A DNA stretch of 33,625 bases, from positions 1 to 33,625 of the forward strand of contig CABYCN010000009.1 of the NCBI GenBank assembly GCA_902517455.1. The letters run 5' to 3'. The DNA is from an uncultured Pelagibacteraceae bacterium (GTDB lineage: Bacteria; Pseudomonadota; Alphaproteobacteria; Pelagibacterales; Pelagibacteraceae). How positions within the stretch are numbered: the stretch's first letter is position 1; every line of letters begins with the position of its first letter. Shown in pieces: positions 1 through 8,010 of this stretch. Position numbers and translations under genes: made by a program. The notes under the pieces were generated by a model. It saw only the letters and a list, made by a program, of their open reading frames with translations. It did not search any database and was not told the DNA's origin.

Positions 1-662
1 ATGACAAATACCCACTTATAAAAATTAAAACCGTAATTATTGAGGACCATTCAAAAAAAGAGAATTTAGACAAAATTAAAAAATTAATACAACATCAAAA
101 TATTGAAATCATCTCTTTAAATCATGAAAAGTATAAACCACTCATTAAAGAACAACAGTCTTTAGAAACTTTCTCTAATTTAGCAAGTTTACTTCTAAGT
201 TTTGAAGTTGGTAAAAATCAAGGTGATGACTTAATCTTTTTTGTTGAAGATGATTACATCCATTTTGAAACAATGTTAGATGAAATGATAGCCTCGTACG
301 AAAGGATAGCTTCTCAAATTAAAAATGACATCATTATGTGTCCATCAGATTATCCTTATCTTTATATGAATAATGAAAAAACCAATATTTTAATTGGAAG
401 TAAAAGACATTGGAGAACTATAAACAAGAGTCTCTGCACTTTTATGACTAGTAAAAATTTATTAAATAAATATTGGGATAATTTTTATAAAACATGTATT
501 GACCGCCATGATCCTTTTGAAAAATATATTAATGAGATTTATGAAAAAGAAATCTGTATTTCACCTATTAAAAGCTTGTCTTTACATTTGGCTAATATAA
601 ATTCTAGTTATGGGCTTGCCCCTTTTATTGATTACAAAAAGATTTGGGAAGATAACAAATAA
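1..662 (+). CDS. Glycosyltransferase-like protein, 5' end outside the window
   Basis: The reading frame is open from the first bases (first whole codon at position 3) to TAA at 660-662, so this is the C-terminal part of a gene that starts upstream. About 219 residues are visible. The segment FFVEDDYIHF has an acidic DD pair like the metal- and nucleotide-sugar-binding site of GT-A glycosyltransferases. It is followed by PSDYPYLY, GSKRHWR and SPIKSLSLHL, an arrangement I associate with cell-surface glycosyltransferase-like proteins. No membrane segment is visible. The gene is followed at once by a GC-rich terminator and faces the ammonium transporter. The substrate cannot be inferred, and the family call rests on motif resemblance only. 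Confidence 0.6.
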   Translation, partial: DKYPLIKIKTVIIEDHSKKENLDKIKKLIQHQNIEIISLNHEKYKPLIKEQQSLETFSNLASLLLSFEVGKNQGDDLIFFVEDDYIHFETMLDEMIASYERIASQIKNDIIMCPSDYPYLYMNNEKTNILIGSKRHWRTINKSLCTFMTSKNLLNKYWDNFYKTCIDRHDPFEKYINEIYEKEICISPIKSLSLHLANINSSYGLAPFIDYKKIWEDNK

Positions 663-663
663 A

Positions 664-693
664 AAAGCCCCCCTAAAAAAATAAGGGGGCTTT
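664..693. terminator. Rho-independent terminator, probably bidirectional
   Basis: Perfect 9-bp stem AAAGCCCCC (664-672) with GGGGGCTTT (685-693) around an A-rich loop. On the minus strand the stem runs into a T tract, so it can end transcripts from the ammonium transporter. On the plus strand it starts right after the stop of the glycosyltransferase-like gene. It is the only GC-rich block in its surroundings. Confidence 0.85.
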
Positions 694-718
694 AAGTTAA
701 CTAACTAGAGAGTAATTT

Positions 719-770
719 AGGGGACTCTTCGATTAGTAATCGCGGAGATACAGAGAGCGAAGAGTCCCCT
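719..770 (-). other. Long perfect hairpin in the 3' untranslated region of amt
   Basis: Perfect 13-bp stem AGGGGACTCTTCG (719-731) with CGAAGAGTCCCCT (758-770) around a 26-nt loop. A competing smaller palindrome, CGATTA-G-TAATCG (730-742), shares part of the left arm. No T tract follows on either strand and a normal terminator lies only 26 nt away, so this is not a simple terminator. It begins 19 nt after the amt stop. Possible roles are RNA stability, a 3'-derived sRNA or a regulatory fold. Confidence 0.5.
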
Positions 771-788
771 TATTGTTATTTAAAACAA

Positions 789-2090
789 TTAGTCACGTAT
801 AGCGTATGCAACTACGCCAGTTTCTGTAACATCTGTACCTTTAGTTTCAGCTTCTTTACTTAATCTGATACCAATTGTTGATTTCATGATTTGCCATACA
901 ATTAAAGCAACCACGAAAACAAAGATGTTAATAGAAAGAACGCCTAATAATTGAGTTCCAAATGAAGTATCTGGGTTTGTAATTGGAACAGCCAATGTAC
1001 CCCAAATACCAGCAAACAAGTGAGCTGGTATAGCACCTACTACATCATCAATTTTTAATGTAAATAAAAGTTTAGTACCATATACAACAATTATACCACC
1101 AACACCACCGATTAGAATTGCAGCTAAAGGCGAAGGCATTAACGGTTCAGCTGTTATAGCGACTAGTCCACCAATACATCCATTTAACATTTGAACAACA
1201 TCTGTTTTTCCAAAATTTAACCTAGTAACAGTTGCTGCAGCCATTACACCGCCAGCTCCTGCTAAGAAAGTATTTAGAAAAATTGTTGATACTGCAATCG
1301 CATCATCTGCCGTTCCGATAGCTAATTGCGATCCGCCATTGAAACCAAACCAACCTAGCCACAAAATAAATACTCCTAATGTAACTAAAGGGATTGATGA
1401 TGAAGCAAAAGGCTTAAGAGGTGCTGGAGCACCTGATTTTGTAAATCTACCGATTCTTGGACCTAAAAGAAGTGCACCTGCAAGAGCTGCTGCACCACCA
1501 GTTGAGTGTACTAAAGTTGAACCAGCAAAATCTGAAAATCCAGCGGCAGCTAACCAGCCACCACCCCACTGCCAACCCATTACGATTGGATATATGATTC
1601 CTGATAAAATTGCTGCAAATAGAAAGAATGGCCATAATTTAATTCTTTCAGCTAAAGTTCCAGAAACAATTGAAACTGTTGTTGCGCAGAATACCATTTG
1701 AAAATACCAATCCGAACCATCTGCATAACCAGTATCAACTGCGCTAGAGTCCGACCATGGAATAAAACTTCCGATATATCCGCCCTCTGGTATTCCGTAA
1801 GCAAGATTATATCCGAACATCCAGAACATAATTCCAGCAATCGATATTAAACCTATATTTTTTGCACAAATAACGGATACACTTTTAGATGTAACCATTC
1901 CTGACTCTAACATTGCAAATCCACAAGCCATAAAAAAGACTAAAAATCCACAAATTAGAAATAGCAAGGTATTAAATATAAAACCTATCTCAGCAGAAAC
2001 TGTTGTCTCCGCCATTGATGTGCTACTCATGCTCAATAGAAACATCAAACTTGTAAGTGGCACACTTATTATTTTTATTAATTTAGTCAT
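789..2090 (-). CDS. amt: Ammonium transporter (Amt/MEP/Rh family)
   Basis: This is an inner-membrane channel for ammonium uptake. The 433-aa product has an N-terminal signal-like segment (residues 1-27, ending SMA) and about 11 membrane helices, the usual Amt size and topology. Family segments include STLVHSTGGAAALAGA, with one of the pore histidines, and IPAHLFAGIWG, with the second. The start is supported by GGGAGGT a few bases upstream. No glnK/PII gene, the common Amt partner, is next to it; hup lies upstream behind its own terminator. A 17-bp palindrome at 2164-2180 may be an operator. The 3' region carries a long hairpin and then a terminator. A 120-codon ORF on the opposite strand is a shadow. 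Confidence 0.96.
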   Translation of the reverse strand: MTKLIKIISVPLTSLMFLLSMSSTSMAETTVSAEIGFIFNTLLFLICGFLVFFMACGFAMLESGMVTSKSVSVICAKNIGLISIAGIMFWMFGYNLAYGIPEGGYIGSFIPWSDSSAVDTGYADGSDWYFQMVFCATTVSIVSGTLAERIKLWPFFLFAAILSGIIYPIVMGWQWGGGWLAAAGFSDFAGSTLVHSTGGAAALAGALLLGPRIGRFTKSGAPAPLKPFASSSIPLVTLGVFILWLGWFGFNGGSQLAIGTADDAIAVSTIFLNTFLAGAGGVMAAATVTRLNFGKTDVVQMLNGCIGGLVAITAEPLMPSPLAAILIGGVGGIIVVYGTKLLFTLKIDDVVGAIPAHLFAGIWGTLAVPITNPDTSFGTQLLGVLSINIFVFVVALIVWQIMKSTIGIRLSKEAETKGTDVTETGVVAYAIRD

Positions 2091-2163
2091 AAAGACCTCC
2101 CTGTTAAATAATAGGTATATTTTTTTATTATTTTAAAAACTAACGCTGATTAAGAAAACTGGC

Positions 2164-2180
2164 TATGCAGTATTTGCATA
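2164..2180. promoter_or_regulatory. Palindrome TATGCA-N5-TGCATA upstream of amt
   Basis: An exact 6-bp inverted repeat with a 5-nt spacer, 74 nt upstream of the amt start and just beyond the hup terminator. Position and symmetry suit a dimeric regulator binding near the amt promoter. No regulator is identified, and the chance of such a palindrome in AT-rich DNA is not negligible. Confidence 0.3.
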
Positions 2181-2184
2181 TAGT

Positions 2185-2218
2185 AACAGCCTTAATGAAT
2201 TTTAACATTAAGGCTGTT
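2185..2218 (-). terminator. Hairpin terminator after hup
   Basis: Perfect 13-bp stem AACAGCCTTAATG (2185-2197) with CATTAAGGCTGTT (2206-2218) around an 8-nt AT loop, starting 9 nt past the hup stop on the minus strand. The T tract after the stem is poor, so termination may be partial. It separates hup from amt. Confidence 0.65.
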
Positions 2219-2227
2219 GATAAAATA

Positions 2228-2503
2228 CTATCTATTGAAGACTTCTTTTAGTGCTTTCGCTGGTAAGAATTTAACTTTTTGTGAAGCAGCAATTTGTATC
2301 TGTTCACCTGTTCTAGGGTTTCTTCCAACTCTGGCTTTTCGTTTAGCAACCTTGTAAGTGCCAAATCCAGCGATTTTCACTGAATCGTCACCTTTTAAAG
2401 CGTCTAAAATAGTGTTGGTTATTGTGTCAAAAGTTCTTTCTGCATCTGCTTTACTTAAATTTAAAGCCCCTGAAAGCTTGACTATTAGTTGTTTTTTATT
2501 CAT
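2228..2503 (-). CDS. hup: DNA-binding protein HU
   Basis: A small histone-like protein that bends and compacts DNA as a dimer. The 91-aa length is standard. The C-terminal half holds the HU signature, GRNPRTGEQIQI, which forms the DNA-embracing arm, followed by ASQKVKFLPAKALKE. The N-terminal half (NKKQLIVKLSGALNLSKADA) is the helical dimerisation domain. GGAG upstream of the ATG supports the start. It is probably monocistronic: a promoter-sized 155-nt gap separates it from rseP and a 13-bp hairpin follows the stop. It could be called HU-beta-like; IHF is less likely given the overall pattern. Confidence 0.95.
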   Translation of the reverse strand: MNKKQLIVKLSGALNLSKADAERTFDTITNTILDALKGDDSVKIAGFGTYKVAKRKARVGRNPRTGEQIQIAASQKVKFLPAKALKEVFNR

Positions 2504-2658
2504 TTTAGCTCCGGTTATTAGATTGAAGTCATTTTTATCAAAAGTGCGGATAAATCAAGAATTTTTTTAGTATATGATTAAAAGTTATACACAATATATA
2601 GTAAAAACTCTAAAAAGTGTTGATTTTATTGAACTTTTTTAATTTTTGAAAATTCAAT

Positions 2659-3771
2659 TTAATTAAATAGTCCAAGGTCTTTTAGGTCATTAAAGGTTGT
2701 GAAAAACATTAATAATAACAGTATAAACAAACCGATTCGAAAAAAACCTTCCTGCGTTTTTTGTGATAAAGGTCGACCTAAAACTTTTTCGAAAGCATAA
2801 AACATTAAATGACCACCATCTAACATGGGGATAGGAAATAGATTTACTAATCCTAAGCTGATTGAAATGTAGGCCATCATACTTATAAAGGCTAATAAGC
2901 CAAACTCTGCAACTTGTCCTGATATTTTTGCTATTCTTATCGGGCCTCCTAATTGAGATGTATCAGCTTTTCCGAATATCATTGCTCCAATGTATTTTAA
3001 TGAAGAAATGCTTACGTAGTATACCTCATGAGTTGCATGGTAAATTGATTGTGCTGGTCCTAATTTGACATGATTAATCTTATTATTATATGCACCTAAT
3101 TTAATACCAATAATACGTTTATTGATTTTATTACCTAAATTATCTTCACTTGGAATTGTAACTGGTTTAATTTTTAGAGTTAACTCATCGTATGATCGTT
3201 TTACCTTAAAATCAATAATGTCATCTGTTGACATTGTAATATATTTTGAAACGTCTAATATGCTTTTAACTTTATTTCCATCAATTTCTAAGATGACATC
3301 ACTCTGTTTAATTCCACCAATCATTGCGGGACTATCTTTTTGTACTTCATTAATTACTGCAGGAGTTAAATCTTTTCCTACAAAGGTATAAATTGAAAAA
3401 AATATAACTAAGGCTAATAAAAAATTAGCTAATGGACCCCCAAAAACAATCAGAACTCTTTGATATAGAGGTTTTAAAACAAATAATTTCTGACGTTCTT
3501 GTTCATTATATTTTGAAACAATCTTTTCTTGATCTGCTTGAGAAAATACATTTCTGTCACCAAAAAACTTGACATATCCTCCAAGAGGTATCCAGCAAAT
3601 TTTCCATCTAGTTCCTGCTTTGTCATTCCATCCAAATATTTCTTTACCAAATCCAATTGAAAAATCTGTTACTCCTACACCGTATTTTTTTGCAAAATAG
3701 TAGTGACCGTATTCATGAATAAATACAACTACTAAGATCAATACGATAAATGGTAAAATATAACTAAACAT
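2659..3771 (-). CDS. rseP: RseP-type site-2 zinc metalloprotease (family M50)
   Basis: An inner-membrane protease that cuts transmembrane substrates such as anti-sigma factors and signal peptide remnants. The 370-aa product has HEYGH (residues 19-23) in its first membrane helix as the zinc site. A PDZ domain spans about residues 120-200, and NLFPIPMLDGGH near residue 315 carries the second metal-binding Asp. The C-terminus is hydrophobic. E. coli RseP is longer (about 450 aa, two PDZ domains); this single-PDZ form matches many alphaproteobacteria. The usual dxr/cdsA/bamA neighbours are absent here: hup lies downstream and a glutamine amidotransferase upstream. The substrate is unknown. Confidence 0.93.
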   Translation of the reverse strand: MFSYILPFIVLILVVVFIHEYGHYYFAKKYGVGVTDFSIGFGKEIFGWNDKAGTRWKICWIPLGGYVKFFGDRNVFSQADQEKIVSKYNEQERQKLFVLKPLYQRVLIVFGGPLANFLLALVIFFSIYTFVGKDLTPAVINEVQKDSPAMIGGIKQSDVILEIDGNKVKSILDVSKYITMSTDDIIDFKVKRSYDELTLKIKPVTIPSEDNLGNKINKRIIGIKLGAYNNKINHVKLGPAQSIYHATHEVYYVSISSLKYIGAMIFGKADTSQLGGPIRIAKISGQVAEFGLLAFISMMAYISISLGLVNLFPIPMLDGGHLMFYAFEKVLGRPLSQKTQEGFFRIGLFILLLLMFFTTFNDLKDLGLFN

Positions 3772-3853
3772 AATATTTAATCTTAATCAGATATAAACTC
3801 ATACGCAATAGTACATTTTGATCAAAAAAATCCAAAATATGAATACTACTAAA

Positions 3854-4648
3854 TTAAGTCGGATTAATAAATTCAAGCCAATTTTCCAGTTCTCTCATTC
3901 TAGCATCTTTATTTGAAATTTTATCTTCCTCTTCAATAATTTCGACATGATTGTCTATTTCCGATTGATCAACAAACGCTTTTTTTTCAAGGAGTCTGTC
4001 TCTTCTAAAATGTATCAAACTTATCATTTTTTGATAAGTTATTTCCGGATGATATTGAATGCCCCAAATGTTGCTTATACCAGCATTAAAATGCACACCC
4101 ATTACTTTATTAATTGGATTTGAAGATAATAAAGTTGCGCCTTTAGGTAATGTCACAACCTCATCGAAGTTAAATGCTGGAGTATTAAATCTTTTATCTT
4201 TTTTTTTATATAAAGGATGTTTAGATCCATTTTTATTAATCTTAATATCGTGAGCTATACCTCGATGAGGTCCATTTAAACTTTTTTTTACTTCTCCACC
4301 TGCTACCGTTACTGCAACCTGCATACCCCAACAAATAGCCAGTATGTTTTTAATGTTTTTTTGGCACTCTTTCATGAAATCTAATTGTTTTCTTATCTCT
4401 GGAGTATCATTATAAATGTTTAAACTACTGCCACCCCAAATTAAGCCATCGTATTTTTTTAAATTACTTACAACATTTGATACATTTTCATCTGAAGATG
4501 GGTTAACAACGTCTAATTTCAAACTATTTGTGAAATAACTAATACTATCCTTTAAACTTTCAGTATGAGTTTTGATCCCTCCATCAGTAAAACTCTGATT
4601 TTCCTCACGTAAATTTCCCTCAACAATTAATATATTTAAATTATCCAT
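3854..4648 (-). CDS. Class I glutamine amidotransferase-like protein
   Basis: A stand-alone 264-aa glutaminase-type domain of the GATase1 superfamily, which releases ammonia from glutamine for a partner or hydrolyses gamma-glutamyl compounds. The triad is intact: Cys106 in LAICWGMQ, His199 and Glu201 in GIQYHPEIT. The protein resembles the GuaA N-terminal domain but has no ATP-pyrophosphatase or GMP synthase dimerisation domain. A basic, acidic-ended tail of about 50 residues follows. No synthase partner is next to it, so it may act alone, as PuuD- or GAT1_GMP_synthase-like proteins do. It is separated from rseP by 82 nt, and its upstream neighbour is the 54-aa membrane ORF. Confidence 0.85.
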   Translation of the reverse strand: MDNLNILIVEGNLREENQSFTDGGIKTHTESLKDSISYFTNSLKLDVVNPSSDENVSNVVSNLKKYDGLIWGGSSLNIYNDTPEIRKQLDFMKECQKNIKNILAICWGMQVAVTVAGGEVKKSLNGPHRGIAHDIKINKNGSKHPLYKKKDKRFNTPAFNFDEVVTLPKGATLLSSNPINKVMGVHFNAGISNIWGIQYHPEITYQKMISLIHFRRDRLLEKKAFVDQSEIDNHVEIIEEEDKISNKDARMRELENWLEFINPT

Positions 4649-4690
4649 AATTGAATCAGTTCTTAATTATATTCAAAGTCTCCATAAAAA

Positions 4691-4855
4691 TCAGAAATAC
4701 AACAGAATAAAAATAATCCCTAAGAAAATTAAACAAACAAATATAATTATATGATTAATCTTAATTTTGAACTTATTGTAAATATATTTATTTATTTTTT
4801 CCCAAAATAACACTATCAAAAAAAAAATAATTGCTGGTAAGATAAATTTAATCAT
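4691..4855 (-). CDS. Small two-helix membrane protein, unknown function
   Basis: A 54-codon ORF starting MIKFILPAIIFFLIVLFWEK and ending GIIFILLYF. It has a hydrophobic helix (about residues 3-18), a basic linker rich in Lys, Asn and Tyr (20-34) and a second helix (36-54). It begins 12 nt after the stop of the RamB/ScfR-like regulator on the same strand with a weak AGAAG ribosome site, so the two are probably co-transcribed. Low-complexity hydrophobic ORFs can arise by chance in AT-rich DNA. The tight spacing, helix-linker-helix plan and lack of another explanation for the 219-nt gap favour a real gene. I do not recognise a family. Confidence 0.55.
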   Translation of the reverse strand: MIKFILPAIIFFLIVLFWEKINKYIYNKFKIKINHIIIFVCLIFLGIIFILLYF

Positions 4856-4867
4856 AGTAAAAAACTT

Positions 4868-6298
4868 CTAACTTTTATCACCAACATAGACTGAAACTCC
4901 CCTTGAATTGATATCAACATCAAATTTTTTATGTAGAGGAGGAAAAGCTCTTTGTGAACAGTCTAATCTATCACAAGTTCTACATGATACACCGATTGGT
5001 ATTTCTGATGATTTATCATTTATATTTATATTTTCTGTATATACAAAATCTTTTGCATATTTCGCTTCACAGCCAAGTCCAATAGATAGAATACTTTTTG
5101 ATTGACCAAATCTTCCAATTCCTTTTTCTACTGTCCGCGCAATACATACATATTTTTCACCGTTAGTCATCTTACTTACAGCAGCCTGAATAACTCCTGG
5201 TCTTGTTAATGCTGAGTAAACATTCCATCTTGGGCAAGCACCCCCATATCTTGGTATCTCTATTCCAGAAAGTGAGAATCTCTTTGATATATTCCCTGCC
5301 ATATCTACTCTTAAAAAATGGAATGGAATACCCGGTAATTTTGGATCTTGTAGACATGTAACTCTGTGAGTAACTTGTTCAAATGATGTTGCAAAAGTAT
5401 TTTGTAATAACTCTAGGTCATATTTAAGTTTTTTACACTCAGAGTGAAAAGGTTTATAAGGCATTAAGATAGCGGCACCACAATAATTTAATAAAGCAAC
5501 TTTCGTCAATTTTTTTGACTCTTCTGATGGGAAAGTAAATTTAGATAAATATTCCTCAATTTCTTTATTTGCACCCTCTTGTGCTATTTGAGCAGCTGCA
5601 TGAAGTTTTTTTGTTTCTAAAGAACTGTAATCACTTAATAGAAGTTCTTTTTTATTTTTGTTAAAGATTTTAGAGAAGGGTTTGTCTTCTTCTGGAATGA
5701 CATCTTTAACAGTTATACTGTATTCTGATTTCAAATACTCACAAAGAGCTATATATCTTGTCCTATTATTTTTTTGAACTTTTTCAAAAACTTTATTTGC
5801 AAACTCCTCAAGTTTAGGAAAATAATTTTTATTTTCTTGTAAAAAATCTGATATTACCTCACCTGGAAAAGAATTTTTTCTATTATCAACAATTTTTCCC
5901 GACATTTTTTCGATTTTATTTATAAGTTCGTGATCTTTCTTTTTTAATATGTCACCCAATCTGACGATTGCTTTTCCAATTTTTGGATTTGTTCCTACAA
6001 GGTCTTTTACTTCTGGGCCCAATATGTCTAAATCCTCAAATAGTTCGTCATCTAAAATTTCCGACAATGTGTTCTCTAAATTTAAGTCAGTTTTTGAGGT
6101 AAGTTGTGAAAGCTCAATGTTCAATTTTTCACAAATTTTAAGTAACAGATCTCCATCTAACTTTCTTTTTCCGCCTTCAATTAAGTTTAAATAACTGGCA
6201 GAAATATTTAATTCCTCAGCAAGTTTATTAGCTTGTAGACCTAATTGTCTCCTAAAAGCCTTTATTTTTGGACCAATTTTTAAATCAATTTGACTCAT
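4868..6298 (-). CDS. XRE-family regulator of the RamB/PrpR/ScfR type
   Basis: A transcription factor with an N-terminal helix-turn-helix (about residues 6-62). An IrrE/ImmA-like middle region has no intact HExxH. A C-terminal acyl-CoA-sensing-type domain (DUF2083) contains GGACPRWN (Cys355) and GVSCRTCDRLDCSQRA (Cys439, 442, 447). In mycobacterial PrpR this region binds acyl-CoA and an Fe-S cluster, and RamB controls aceA; a similar role here is inference from family and position. The 476-aa length is normal for the group. The gene diverges from the aceA cluster, and the space between them is filled with TTGTAAAT repeats, so autoregulation and control of aceA are likely. The 54-aa membrane ORF follows 12 nt downstream. 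Confidence 0.85.
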   Translation of the reverse strand: MSQIDLKIGPKIKAFRRQLGLQANKLAEELNISASYLNLIEGGKRKLDGDLLLKICEKLNIELSQLTSKTDLNLENTLSEILDDELFEDLDILGPEVKDLVGTNPKIGKAIVRLGDILKKKDHELINKIEKMSGKIVDNRKNSFPGEVISDFLQENKNYFPKLEEFANKVFEKVQKNNRTRYIALCEYLKSEYSITVKDVIPEEDKPFSKIFNKNKKELLLSDYSSLETKKLHAAAQIAQEGANKEIEEYLSKFTFPSEESKKLTKVALLNYCGAAILMPYKPFHSECKKLKYDLELLQNTFATSFEQVTHRVTCLQDPKLPGIPFHFLRVDMAGNISKRFSLSGIEIPRYGGACPRWNVYSALTRPGVIQAAVSKMTNGEKYVCIARTVEKGIGRFGQSKSILSIGLGCEAKYAKDFVYTENININDKSSEIPIGVSCRTCDRLDCSQRAFPPLHKKFDVDINSRGVSVYVGDKS

Positions 6299-6316
6299 AT
6301 TTACTAATAGTAAATT

Positions 6317-6397
6317 TTGTAAATCTAAATTTACAATTTTTTTCTTTGATTTACAAGCCTTTTAAACTTTTTTGTAGATTTTGTAAATCCTGTAAAT
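6317..6397. promoter_or_regulatory. Cluster of TTGTAAAT/ATTTACAA operator-like repeats
   Basis: A perfect inverted repeat TTGTAAAT-CTAA-ATTTACAA lies at 6317-6336. Further copies are ATTTACAA (6349-6356), TTGTAGAT (6372-6379, one mismatch), TTGTAAAT (6381-6388) and TGTAAAT (6391-6397). The cluster lies between the divergent regulator and the aceA-side microprotein. RamB/PrpR proteins bind TTTGC/GCAAA-type repeats, so these are good candidates for sites of the adjacent regulator. A possible -10 TATAAG (6398-6403) sits directly in front of the 6410 start. Confidence 0.6.
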
Positions 6398-6409
6398 TAT
6401 AAGTTTTAC

Positions 6410-6571
6410 ATGGACGAAAAAATTAAAAACAGTGAAAATGAGGCTCAAATCATAAGACATGAGGATCTTGCTAGACACAATAGCAGAGGGATCTACATGA
6501 GAGATGATCATTGTGATTGGGGTTCAAGTGGAATGCAAGATCTAGTTGAGACCCTAAACGACTCAAATTAA
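6410..6571 (+). CDS. 53-aa soluble microprotein upstream of aceA, unknown function
   Basis: A polar 53-codon ORF with balanced composition, unlike the Lys/Phe/Ile-rich random ORFs of this genome. It contains RHEDLARHNSRGIYMRDD, a single Cys in DDHCDWGSSG, and an acidic tail DLVETLNDSN. It lies directly downstream of the operator cluster and 66 nt before aceA on the same strand, so it is probably the first gene of the aceA transcript. No Shine-Dalgarno precedes the ATG, and a TATAAG 6 nt upstream would put transcription start at or near the start codon, so the message may be leaderless. I do not recognise a family. It might be a small effector or adaptor of the regulator or of isocitrate lyase; that is speculation. 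Confidence 0.6.
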   Translation: MDEKIKNSENEAQIIRHEDLARHNSRGIYMRDDHCDWGSSGMQDLVETLNDSN

Positions 6572-6637
6572 TCTTAATTCTTTCTACTTAAAATTCATTT
6601 CTTACTAATAGTGTTTTAACGGCATAGGATCATTTAT

Positions 6638-7912
6638 ATGAGCGCAGAAAATATCTCATACGATTTAAAAAGATTTGCAGGAATTAAGAGGGACTACTCT
6701 CCAGAAGAAGTAAAAAGGCTTAGAGGTTCAATCAAAATAGAATACTCAATATGCAAACAACAATCCATAAAGTTGTGGAAACTTTTAAATACAGAAAATT
6801 ATGTTAACACTTTAGGATCATTATCAGGCAATCATGCAGTTCAACACGCTAAAGCTGGTTTAAAAGCGATTTATCTAAGTGGATGGCAAGTTGCTGCTGA
6901 TGCAAACAGTGCTGGAGAAATGTATCCAGATCAATCATTATATCCATATGATAGTGCGCCCAAATTAGTTGAGTCAATGAATAATGCTCTGATAAGAGCA
7001 GATCAAATTCAACATATGGAGTTAACAGACGGAGATATGAGCAAAGAAAAAAGGGTTGATTACATGCTTCCAATTATAGCAGATGGTGAAGCAGGTTTTG
7101 GTGGTCCATTAAACGTATTTGAGCTAGCAAAAAAATTTATTAAAGCTGGTGCAGCAGGAGTTCATTTTGAGGATCAATTAGCTAGCGAAAAGAAATGTGG
7201 TCACATGGGGGGTAAGGTTCTTGTTCCAACAAGCACAATGATTAAAAATTTAAAAGCAGCTAGGCTTGCAGCTGATATTGCTGATGTGCCATTAATAATA
7301 TTAGCAAGAACTGATGCTAATGCAGCAAAATTAATTACTAATGATCACGATGATAATGACAAACCTTTCATGACTGGTGAAAGATCACCTGAGGGATTTT
7401 ATTATGTGAAAGCGGGAATTGAACAAGCAATTTCCAGAGGTCTAGCATATGCGCCATATTCTGACTTAATCTGGTGCGAAACTGCAACGCCAAATTTAGC
7501 AGAGGCTAAAAAGTTTGCAGACGCCATACATGAAAAATTTCCAGGTAAACTTTTAGCTTACAATTGTTCACCTTCTTTTAATTGGAAAAAACATTTATCT
7601 GATACAGAAATAGCCTCTTTTCAAAAAGAAATTAGTTCAATGGGTTATAAATTTCAATTTATTACTCTGGCTGGTTTTCATACTCAAAATATTGCAATTT
7701 TTGAACTTGCAGAAAAATATAAAAAAGAGGGAATGTCTGCTTATTCAAAAATTCAAGAACAAGAATTTGCTCGTGAAAAAGATGGTTATACGAGCGTTAA
7801 ACATCAAAGAGAAGTCGGTACATCTTATTTTGATGCTGTCTCTAACACTATCAGTAGTGGTAAAAGCTCAACGACTGCCATGGATGGCTCAACAGAGTCA
7901 GAGCAATTCTAA
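6638..7912 (+). CDS. aceA: Isocitrate lyase
   Basis: Cleaves isocitrate to glyoxylate and succinate in the cytoplasm, the first step of the glyoxylate bypass. The 424-aa product matches the usual AceA length. It contains the signature KKCGH (residues 185-189, catalytic Cys187), the substrate-pocket segment [20 protein letters not shown], and the metal-site stretch [11 protein letters not shown] with Asp149 and Glu151. AGGAT upstream of the ATG supports the start. A RamB/ScfR-type regulator diverges from the cluster and a 53-aa ORF precedes aceA. No malate synthase is in the window. An 11-bp hairpin follows 23 nt after the stop. Confidence 0.97.
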   Translation: MSAENISYDLKRFAGIKRDYSPEEVKRLRGSIKIEYSICKQQSIKLWKLLNTENYVNTLGSLSGNHAVQHAKAGLKAIYLSGWQVAADANSAGEMYPDQSLYPYDSAPKLVESMNNALIRADQIQHMELTDGDMSKEKRVDYMLPIIADGEAGFGGPLNVFELAKKFIKAGAAGVHFEDQLASEKKCGHMGGKVLVPTSTMIKNLKAARLAADIADVPLIILARTDANAAKLITNDHDDNDKPFMTGERSPEGFYYVKAGIEQAISRGLAYAPYSDLIWCETATPNLAEAKKFADAIHEKFPGKLLAYNCSPSFNWKKHLSDTEIASFQKEISSMGYKFQFITLAGFHTQNIAIFELAEKYKKEGMSAYSKIQEQEFAREKDGYTSVKHQREVGTSYFDAVSNTISSGKSSTTAMDGSTESEQF

Positions 7913-7935
7913 CTAAAATACAATTTCTCTTACAC

Positions 7936-7979
7936 ACTAATAAATAAACAATTTAAATCTGAAATAAGTATTTATTAGT
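7936..7979 (+). terminator. AT-rich hairpin after aceA
   Basis: Perfect 11-bp inverted repeat ACTAATAAATA (7936-7946) with TATTTATTAGT (7969-7979) and a 22-nt loop, starting 23 nt after the aceA stop. The stem is almost all A-T pairs and only a loose T-rich run follows, so it would be a weak terminator or a 3'-end processing structure. Confidence 0.4.
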
Positions 7980-8010
7980 TTCCAATTTTGCTAATTATTT
8001 TTAAAAAAAT

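Noticed and set aside
719-770. tRNA-like or terminator reading of the hairpin after amt
   Set aside because: No D/T arms or CCA-like end, and no T tract on either strand; a proper terminator lies next to it.
1339-1701. 120-codon plus-strand ORF opposite amt
   Set aside because: Antisense shadow of a clear transporter; low-complexity Pro/Ala/Lys translation, no ribosome site.
2091-2180. Sigma-54 promoter or NtrC sites upstream of amt
   Set aside because: No GG-N10-GC element; the only symmetric site, TATGCA-N5-TGCATA, does not match a known consensus well enough.
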